Assembly (NCBI RefSeq): GCF_007680605.1 | Contig: NZ_VEIO01000001.1 | Span: forward strand, 2,361,276-2,425,275 | DNA from: Paenibacillus xylanexedens | GTDB taxonomy: Bacteria; Bacillota; Bacilli; Paenibacillales; Paenibacillaceae | Length of the DNA stretch: 64,000 nucleotides | Reading direction: 5' to 3' | Shown: positions 58,108 to 64,000 of the stretch, piece by piece | How the letters are laid out: every line of letters starts with the position of its first letter | Numbering within the stretch: the first letter of the stretch is position 1 | The notes under the pieces: generated by a model | Databases searched by the model: none | What the model saw: only the letters and a program-made list of their open reading frames with translations | Told to the model about the DNA's origin: nothing | Made by a program: the position numbers and the translations under genes

Positions 58108-59439
58108 TTAACGAGTAACTGGCTGTTTGCCAATACGTGCTGGCACGAGGTCATTTTGGATAATGTCCTGATATGACTCACGGCGTACTACTACATCGCC
58201 TTGACCATCTTTGACAAACACAACTGCCGGACGACGAATCCGGTTGTAGTTGCTTGCCATGGAATAGTTATATGCCCCTGTGCAAGCAACGGCAAGCAGA
58301 TCACCACTCTCCACTTTTGGCAGATCCAGATCCCAGATCAGCATGTCACCGCTCTCGCAGCATTTCCCCGCTACAGATACCGTTTCTGTTGCCGCTTCGT
58401 TTGCACGATTTGCCAGTACGGCCTCATATTTGGACTCATACAATGCAGGACGTGGGTTATCCGTCATCCCACCGTCTACAGCTACATATTTACGCACGCC
58501 TGGAATGTCTTTGCTCGTTCCAACGGTATAAAGCGTTGTACCTGCTTCCCCTACGATACTGCGGCCTGGCTCAACCCAAATTTCAGGCACTGCATAGCCG
58601 ATTTGTGCAAAATGATTTTTTACCGCGTCGGTAATGGCCTTCACGTACTGAGCCACTTCCAGCGGCGTATCCCCATCAATATAACGGATTCCGAATCCGC
58701 CACCGAGGTTTACGACTTTGAATGCCACATTCAGGCGCTCATATACACTTGCTGCAAATTCAGCAACACGTTGAACCGCCATCTGGAATCCTTCAACTTC
58801 AAAGATCTGGGAGCCGATGTGAGAATGCACCCCGAGCAATACCAGGTTGGGCTGTTTGGCTGCGAGTTCAATCGCTTCAAATGCTGTACCGTTGCCGATA
58901 TCAAAACCGAACTTGGAGTCCGTTTGTCCTGTCGAGATATATTCATGCGTGTGCGCCTCGACACCCGGCGTTACACGCAGGAGAATGTTTACTTTACGGT
59001 TTTTGTCCGCGGCGACAGCTTGGAGCAGATGCAGCTCGTTAAAGTTGTCTACCACGAAGCATCCAATTTCAGCATCAAGTGCCATTTCGATCTCTTCAAT
59101 CGTTTTGTTATTACCGTGAAAATGAATGCGTTCTGCCGGGAAGCCTGCTTGCAAAGCTGTGAACAGTTCTCCGTCAGAGACAACATCCAGAGAAAGGCCT
59201 TCCTCTGCTGCAAGAGCACACATCGCCATAACGCAAAATGCTTTACTCGCATATGCAACCTGGAAGCCCAAGCCTGAAGCGCGGAATGCTTCCATGTACT
59301 CTCTGCAGCGCTCGCGAACCAATTGCTCGTCCACAACATAAAGCGGTGTTCCGAATTGCTCTTTCATATCTGTAACGTCTACTCCACCAATCTCCAGGTG
59401 ACCTTGCTCATTTATTCTACTTGTACCGTGTAAATACAT
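58108..59439 (-). CDS. lysA: Diaminopimelate decarboxylase
   Basis: PLP enzyme making lysine from meso-diaminopimelate. The 443-residue form starts MYLHGTSRINEQGH, ten bases after GTGAGG. Family features are YASKAFCVMAM with the PLP lysine (about residue 61), HGNNKTIEEIEMA, GVHSHIGSQIFEVEGF, NLGGGFGIRY, EPGRSIVGEAGT and the C-terminal CESGDML and TGAYNYSMASNYN. In B. subtilis lysA also follows spoVAF. No lysine riboswitch is present upstream. Confidence 0.97.
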   Translation of the reverse strand: MYLHGTSRINEQGHLEIGGVDVTDMKEQFGTPLYVVDEQLVRERCREYMEAFRASGLGFQVAYASKAFCVMAMCALAAEEGLSLDVVSDGELFTALQAGFPAERIHFHGNNKTIEEIEMALDAEIGCFVVDNFNELHLLQAVAADKNRKVNILLRVTPGVEAHTHEYISTGQTDSKFGFDIGNGTAFEAIELAAKQPNLVLLGVHSHIGSQIFEVEGFQMAVQRVAEFAASVYERLNVAFKVVNLGGGFGIRYIDGDTPLEVAQYVKAITDAVKNHFAQIGYAVPEIWVEPGRSIVGEAGTTLYTVGTSKDIPGVRKYVAVDGGMTDNPRPALYESKYEAVLANRANEAATETVSVAGKCCESGDMLIWDLDLPKVESGDLLAVACTGAYNYSMASNYNRIRRPAVVFVKDGQGDVVVRRESYQDIIQNDLVPARIGKQPVTR

Positions 59440-59461
59440 CGTCTGCATTCCTCACTTTTTG

Positions 59462-59504
59462 TATACTGGAACAGTTATTATTCCATTGATTTTACACCAG
59501 TATA
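59462..59504. repeat. Inverted repeat before lysA
   Basis: Eight-base arms TATACTGG and CCAGTATA, 27 bases apart, just upstream of lysA. It may be an operator or a weak terminator of the spoVA cluster. Confidence 0.4.
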
Positions 59505-59542
59505 TCAAATTAAGCCGGGAGATGAATGGATTTTTCGGCACA

Positions 59543-61210
59543 TCATTTGTGTTTTTTACTTTTTCGCAATTCACCGTCGGGATCCTCTGACATCTTGGTG
59601 TTGTCACGTGTTTTGTTGAATGATGGACGTTTCTTGCTGACAAGCAATGGAACCCTGAACAAGAAGTTGCCAAAAGCCTTTGCATTAAACGGTATAAATG
59701 GCCAAAGATACGACGAGTTGTACGAACGGTGAATGGTCAACGCCACAATCAGCAACGTAGTCCCAACGACCAGACCCGGCACCTTGAATATCGCAACCGC
59801 AACCAGTAGCAATAATCTGACCAATCTGTTCGCCAGTCCTAACTCGTAACTCGGTGTAGCAAACATTCCGATCGCCGCTATAGCCATGTATAGCACAACC
59901 TCATTGACAAAATACCCCGTTTTTACCGCAATATCTCCAACCAATATAGCCGCAATTAGACCCATGGCCGAAGCCAGCGGTGTCGGTGTATGAACTGCAG
60001 CCATCCGTAACAAGTCTACACCCAGCTCAATGAGCAGAAACTGAACAATAATTGGCAGTTTCACGCTTTCCTGAGGGCCAATAAAATCCAAACCGACGGG
60101 TTTCAGCGAAGGCTCGATGACCATCAGCATCCATAGCGGCAACAAAAACAACGAGATCAGGATGCCTGCAAAACGTACCCACCGCAGATAGGTTCCCATA
60201 AGAGCCGTTTGCCTGTTCTCTTCCGCATGTTCACATAGATCAAAAAAGGTCGTTGGCAAAATCATCACGCTGGGTGACGTATCTACAAAAATAACGACTC
60301 GTCCTTCCAGCAGGTGGGAAGCTGTAACGTCAGGACGTTCCGAATAACGAACAAGGGGAAATGGATTCCATCCTTTGTTGATAATCGCTTCCTCCAACTG
60401 TTTATCGGCGGCTGGAATGCCGTCGATATCGATTCGTTGTATTTTTTCCTTTACCGAATCCACCTGCACCTTATCCACTATATCGTCAATATAAACTACA
60501 CATACATCGGTTTGCGTTCTCCGTCCTACCTGCATGAGCTCAAACTTCAGTCCGGGGTCCCGTATTCTGCGGCGTACCAGGGTTACGTTTGTCAGCAGCG
60601 TTTCGGTAAAACCGTCCCGCGATCCGCGAACCACCCGTTCGAGTGAAGGTTCCTCGGGTGAGCGAACAGGGTAACTCCGGGTGTCCATAATCAGAACAGA
60701 GCGGTCTCCCTCCACGAAAATGGCGCTCATGCCCATCAATACTTTACTGATGACATTACTCATCTTCTCTACGCGTTCTACCTGGATATGAGGAATGTAG
60801 CATTCAAAATAGGATTTAAGCGCGTGATCGGATATTTGATCCGGCGAGAGATACGTTAACCGTTTTAACACTTCAAGCAAAATCCCGTCTTTCGCAAAAC
60901 CACTCAACATCAGCAGCCCCACATGTTTACCGCCGAGCACCATCTCCCTTAACGTAACATCAAACGATTCACCAAGTCCCAGCACCTGCTTTAGTGTATA
61001 TTTAATGTCTGCCATGCGAGGAGATATATCATCATTGTGCTGCCAGTACTCAACGGATTCCTCAACGCTGTCGGACATCTCGTTTTGCTTTTTTTTCTGA
61101 TGGGCTCGTTCCTCTTCTTGCTTCTGAATCTCGTAAGCGGACTTGTGCATCATCTCTTCCGTTACCCCGTCACCTTGCTCGTCATTCCTCTGATCCGTAT
61201 GTTCGTCCAT
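59543..61210 (-). CDS. spoVAF: Stage V sporulation protein AF (GerA family)
   Basis: A 555-residue protein of the GerA germinant-receptor A-subunit superfamily, encoded in spoVA operons. It has a charged N terminus (about 50 residues), the soluble GerA-type domain (around IFVEGDRSVLIMDTRSYPVR, about 160-180), and five or six membrane helices from about residue 350, with QFLLIELGVDLLRMAAVHTP (about 405-424). The second of two adjacent ATGs is preferred, as AAAGGAGG lies six bases before it. SpoVAF is thought to aid Ca-dipicolinate release during germination. It follows spoVAB directly. Confidence 0.92.
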   Translation of the reverse strand: MDEHTDQRNDEQGDGVTEEMMHKSAYEIQKQEEERAHQKKKQNEMSDSVEESVEYWQHNDDISPRMADIKYTLKQVLGLGESFDVTLREMVLGGKHVGLLMLSGFAKDGILLEVLKRLTYLSPDQISDHALKSYFECYIPHIQVERVEKMSNVISKVLMGMSAIFVEGDRSVLIMDTRSYPVRSPEEPSLERVVRGSRDGFTETLLTNVTLVRRRIRDPGLKFELMQVGRRTQTDVCVVYIDDIVDKVQVDSVKEKIQRIDIDGIPAADKQLEEAIINKGWNPFPLVRYSERPDVTASHLLEGRVVIFVDTSPSVMILPTTFFDLCEHAEENRQTALMGTYLRWVRFAGILISLFLLPLWMLMVIEPSLKPVGLDFIGPQESVKLPIIVQFLLIELGVDLLRMAAVHTPTPLASAMGLIAAILVGDIAVKTGYFVNEVVLYMAIAAIGMFATPSYELGLANRLVRLLLLVAVAIFKVPGLVVGTTLLIVALTIHRSYNSSYLWPFIPFNAKAFGNFLFRVPLLVSKKRPSFNKTRDNTKMSEDPDGELRKSKKHK

Positions 61211-61239
61211 GTCCATCCTCCTTTAACCTTCATGCCGAT

Positions 61240-61662
61240 TTACCGCTGATATACAAAAAAGTCAAACAGTGAGCCTGTCATTTTCCCCAGAATCATCGCG
61301 AGCAATAATCCAAACAAATACGACCGCATGCCCAGCCTTTTAGCCAGAACCGGCAGCACGTTTAGTACTTCTGTCAGGGCTGCAGCCAGCAGGCCAATAA
61401 AAACTCCGCAGAACAGTCCGACAATCGGGCTAAGCAACATGACGCCATGCATTTTCCAATGCCAGAAATCAGCTACCGTGCCCAGCAGCGAACCTCCAAT
61501 GAGAGCACCCTCGTACCAATGCGTTTTGTCATAGGACTGGGTCACTTGAGCCAGTCTGGGAATCATGTCGAGTACAAGAATAAGCGCAATAACACCACTC
61601 CCCACAGCGATTCCCCCGGCAATGCCAAGCACAATACTGATCGCTCCGTTAAGCACGCTCAT
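61240..61662 (-). CDS. spoVAB: Stage V sporulation protein AB
   Basis: A 140-residue membrane protein with about four helices, matching SpoVAB in length and pattern (GIAGGIAVGSGVIALILVLDMIPRLAQ near the N terminus, HWYEGALIGGSLLGTVADF in the middle). It overlaps spoVAA by 14 bases and precedes spoVAF by about 29 bases. Confidence 0.9.
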   Translation of the reverse strand: MSVLNGAISIVLGIAGGIAVGSGVIALILVLDMIPRLAQVTQSYDKTHWYEGALIGGSLLGTVADFWHWKMHGVMLLSPIVGLFCGVFIGLLAAALTEVLNVLPVLAKRLGMRSYLFGLLLAMILGKMTGSLFDFFVYQR

Positions 61663-62305
61663 CGTCTTTCAGCTCCCTTTGATTCTGCTCATGCATCCGT
61701 TCAGTTTCTTCAATGACGACAAACTGGTCTACATTTTGCTGGTAAAGGAACATTTCCACTTCGAGCGGTGTTGGCTCTTCATTCCACTTTTTCTTAAATA
61801 GATGGTTGAAAAATACCGCCATGCCAAAGCCGATCCCAAGGGAATAGGCGAGCTGAAATAAGTACGGATGCTCATCCCGGTGTCCTGTCAGCATCTCTAC
61901 GATGCGAATCTGTACTTCCTGCATATTCACGTCTGCGTGAAAATTCATAATGGTCAGTGCTGAACCGAAGAATAGCAACAACCATACCAGGATAAACAAG
62001 GATTTCGAAGCCTTACCACTACCTGCCATTACTTCAACTAACGTATGCCCGGACCCCATCAGCTCCACATTCACATCCGGCAGAAGTTGCCGAAGCCGGG
62101 GAATAATCTGCAAGATGTCAATAAGAATCAGGTTGCCGTCCTCCGGTCCGGGCTGCAACAGCTCAAGTTCCAGCAGCCTTTCTTCCTGATCCTCGGATGA
62201 GGCCAGTACGTGGGCAATATCCCTCAGTTTGACCGCTCGCCCTCTCTGAATGCGAATCCGGCTGCGCATGCGAACGTAGACCGTTGGAGTGGGTGTCTGG
62301 GACAT
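61649..62305 (-). CDS. spoVAA: Stage V sporulation protein AA
   Basis: A 218-residue protein starting MSQTPTPTVYVRMRSRI. The N-terminal half (to about 95) is soluble with the family pattern QRGRAVKLRDIAHVLA; two transmembrane helices follow (about 100-118 and 150-170). SpoVA proteins move dipicolinate into and out of the spore core. AAAGGAG lies eight bases before the start. First gene of the reduced spoVA cluster. Confidence 0.9.
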   Translation of the reverse strand: MSQTPTPTVYVRMRSRIRIQRGRAVKLRDIAHVLASSEDQEERLLELELLQPGPEDGNLILIDILQIIPRLRQLLPDVNVELMGSGHTLVEVMAGSGKASKSLFILVWLLLFFGSALTIMNFHADVNMQEVQIRIVEMLTGHRDEHPYLFQLAYSLGIGFGMAVFFNHLFKKKWNEEPTPLEVEMFLYQQNVDQFVVIEETERMHEQNQRELKDDERA

Positions 62306-62392
62306 CCAAAGCACTCCTTTACTGCGTAATTTAGGTTAGTATTTGAAGAATGTGCAAATTTATTACATTTAAATTGGAAAGAGTGTGGAGGG

Positions 62393-62846
62393 GGCGCTTG
62401 ACGCTACGGGATGGATCGGTATCGGGCGCTGGTTATCCCCGGATTTCTCGTTTTCTCCTTTTCAAGGAGGAAATCCCGTGATAAACGCGCTCGCTTCGCT
62501 CCTTTTACCGATTCCTTCCCTCCGCTGGCTTGCCTCCCTCTCTTTTCCAAACCAAATGAAAGAAACTTGCGGGGGCGGGCAGGGGAAAAAGCTGAATGCT
62601 GGTGCATGGAAGGAGAAAGACATGTGGGTGTCGTTAGGCGTACTGAGAGGAAAAAACGTGGAAGGCGCTGGACGCTACGGGATGGATCGGTATCGGGCGC
62701 TGGTTATCCCCGGATTTCTCGTTTTCTCCTTTCCAAGGAGGAAATCCCGTGATAAACGCGCTCGCTTCGCTCCTTTTACCGATTCCTTCCCTCCGCTGGC
62801 TTGCCTCCCTCTTTTTTCCAAACCAAATGAATGATACTTGCCTGCA
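62393..62846. repeat. Tandem 271-bp direct repeat, two copies
   Basis: Copy 1 (about 62393-62575) and copy 2 (about 62664-62846) are offset by exactly 271 bases and differ at only about four positions over 170 bases from ACGCTACGGG to AAACTTGC or GATACTTGC. Similarity fades on each side. Each contains an imperfect stem, GGATTTC...GAAATCC with an inner TCCTT/AAGGA. Frames across it are open in several registers but none has a good start. I take it as a non-coding repetitive element. Confidence 0.85.
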
Positions 62847-62948
62847 GGGGCCGGGGAAGAATGGAAACTCGTGCGCGGAAGGCTAAGGACAGTGGGGTGC
62901 CAAAGACGTTGGGAAGAAGAAAAAACTACGTATCTCATTATCCTCATC

Positions 62949-63851
62949 TTAGCTTCCCTTCTGCTCTTCCCTTCGATACTGTAAAGGCGTTATTTTCATC
63001 ATTTTTCGGAACTGTTCGATGAAGTAGCTGGTACTGTTGAACCCAACCTCATACGCGATTTCGGTGACACTGCGCTGTGAGAAACGCAAAAGCTCTGTAC
63101 TTTTTCGGATACGATAATCCAGCACATATTGCATGGGTGTCGTACGCAGTATTTGCTGAAAGTTTCGGCAGGTCTCCGCACGGCTTAATTGACCTACCTT
63201 TGCGATATCGTCCAGCCTGAGCGGCTCGGCATAGTTTTGATGAATCCACATCAGCATATGCTTCATACGTTTGCTACGGATCATCTCTGTTTCGTTATGT
63301 TCGAGTGAGTAACCATTCATAATTAACCTTTTCCATATCTCCAGCACAGCTCCTGCAATGTTCAGTTCATAATATGGAGCCTGCTCTTCAATTTCTTGTC
63401 TCACAAGAGCGATATTCTGAAGAAGCTGCTCTCCCCAGGAGTCAGATTTTTCGATCATAAGATATGGCAAATTCGTTGCTTTTACATACGGGTGTACGTA
63501 TTTCATGTAAATTTCGGCAGGGGCCAGTGATTGCGGGGACACATTCAAACAGAGATAAATGCTCGGATCGCCCATACTCCAATCCTCTGCCATATGCATC
63601 ATGCCGCTGTTAATGAATACCCCATTTCCTTCTGTAACCGCTACTTGCTGTTCATTAATATGAAATAACACTTCACCTTGAATCACTGCTACAAACTGCA
63701 ATTCATCATGCCAGTGCAAAGGAATATACCCTTGTGCATGCTCGGATATAGTGGTCTTGTAACAAGCGATAGACAGATCATCTGTACGATGTTCTGTCAT
63801 TTCCTTTAGCTGTTGATCGATGTCAAATTTTATTTTCCTCATCGTTCTCAT
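62949..63851 (-). CDS. AraC-family transcriptional regulator
   Basis: A 300-residue regulator with an N-terminal cupin-like effector domain (HWHDELQFVAVIQGEVLFHI, about residues 42-61) and a C-terminal two-helix-turn-helix AraC domain (NYAEPLRLDDIAKVGQLSRAETCRNFQ, then EIAYEVGFNSTSYFIEQFRKM), the final helix-turn-helix block being a good match. Typical of sugar-responsive regulators beside transporter genes. It diverges from a gene that runs off the end of the window. A start three codons further in is also possible. Confidence 0.92.
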   Translation of the reverse strand: MRTMRKIKFDIDQQLKEMTEHRTDDLSIACYKTTISEHAQGYIPLHWHDELQFVAVIQGEVLFHINEQQVAVTEGNGVFINSGMMHMAEDWSMGDPSIYLCLNVSPQSLAPAEIYMKYVHPYVKATNLPYLMIEKSDSWGEQLLQNIALVRQEIEEQAPYYELNIAGAVLEIWKRLIMNGYSLEHNETEMIRSKRMKHMLMWIHQNYAEPLRLDDIAKVGQLSRAETCRNFQQILRTTPMQYVLDYRIRKSTELLRFSQRSVTEIAYEVGFNSTSYFIEQFRKMMKITPLQYRREEQKGS

Positions 63852-63951
63852 CTCAATATTGTTATATTTTTTTTGTGTAATCTTGATATTAATTAAATTA
63901 ATCCTGTCCTAGTATATCACTATTCTTATATTTAAGGCGAGGCGAATAAAC

Positions 63952-64000
63952 ATGAAATCAATAGTGTCAACACCCAAGTTCAAAGGTATACTTCTGGTTT
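63952..64000 (+). CDS. Start of a divergent gene, truncated by the window end
   Basis: An ATG with GGCGAGGCG upstream opens a frame of 16 codons (MKSIVSTPKFKGILLV) to the end of the window. It diverges from the AraC-type regulator and is a probable target of it. The sequence is too short to name, although a hydrophobic start would fit a transporter. Confidence 0.5.
   Translation, partial: MKSIVSTPKFKGILLV

Noticed and set aside
58201-59277. A 358-codon plus-strand ORF over lysA
   Set aside because: It lies antisense to a complete, clearly functional lysA and lacks a start signal or any recognised domain.
62404-62947. Several open frames crossing the 271-bp repeat
   Set aside because: They are open in multiple frames on both strands, lack good starts and follow the repeat boundaries, not coding signals.

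Overview
The window comes from a spore-forming Firmicute, almost certainly Paenibacillus. The evidence is a dense set of sporulation genes (spoIVA, spoVIF, spmA/spmB, dacB, ypeB, prsW, gerW/ytfJ, spoVAA/AB/AF), Gram-positive type Shine-Dalgarno sites throughout, a TRAP protein, a serine T-box and an FMN riboswitch. Gene order follows the Bacillus subtilis chromosome over long stretches, with Paenibacillus-type differences such as ubiX/ubiA-family genes inside the menaquinone cluster. I see no tRNA, rRNA, insertion sequence, prophage or CRISPR array. Most genes lie on the minus strand.

Layout. 0-5.5 kb: heptaprenyl diphosphate and menaquinone genes (hepS-menG-ubiA-ubiX-hepT) with mtrB upstream. 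5.6-10.1 kb: a small plus-strand protein gene, the HU gene, and a three-gene sugar ABC transporter sitting between hup and spoIVA. 10.3-18 kb: spoIVA with a long leader, a YphF-like lipoprotein, a 2Fe-2S ferredoxin/nucleotidyltransferase pair, yphE, spoVIF, gpsA, plsY, der. 18-28.5 kb: S1-domain protein, plsC, cmk, ypfB, motI/ypfA, ypeB, prsW, a MecA-family adaptor, a deacetylase lipoprotein, a phosphoesterase and a CPBP protease. 28.8-30.9 kb: T-box-controlled serA. 31-36 kb: one very large collagen-like gene with 13 interspersed modules. 36-42 kb: resA-B-C-D-E (cytochrome c maturation and a redox two-component system). 42-46.3 kb: rluB, a secreted trypsin-like protease, and dacB-spmA-spmB. 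46.4-48.1 kb: an alternative sigma factor and a divergent small gene around a LexA box. 48-55.7 kb: gerW, ytfI, scpA/scpB and an FMN-riboswitch riboflavin operon (ribD-ribE-ribBA-ribH). 55.8-62.3 kb: an unknown 441-residue protein, ppiB, lysA and a reduced spoVA cluster. 62.4-64 kb: a tandem 271-bp non-coding repeat, an AraC-type regulator and the first codons of a divergent gene.

The two most interesting signals may be connected. The giant collagen-like gene and the alternative sigma-factor gene, 11 kb apart, carry the same 18-nt upstream motif (15 of 18 positions identical). The sigma-factor gene also appears to be transcribed from a promoter overlapped by a near-perfect LexA box. The working hypothesis is a DNA-damage-linked sigma factor that may control itself and a surface or exosporium filament protein. 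The motifs are visible in the sequence; the regulatory link is inference. Other points of interest are an FMN riboswitch whose terminator lies about 280 nt beyond the aptamer, a GpsA with a changed first glycine in its NAD-binding motif, ypeB without sleB, and spoVAA-AB-AF without spoVAC-AE.
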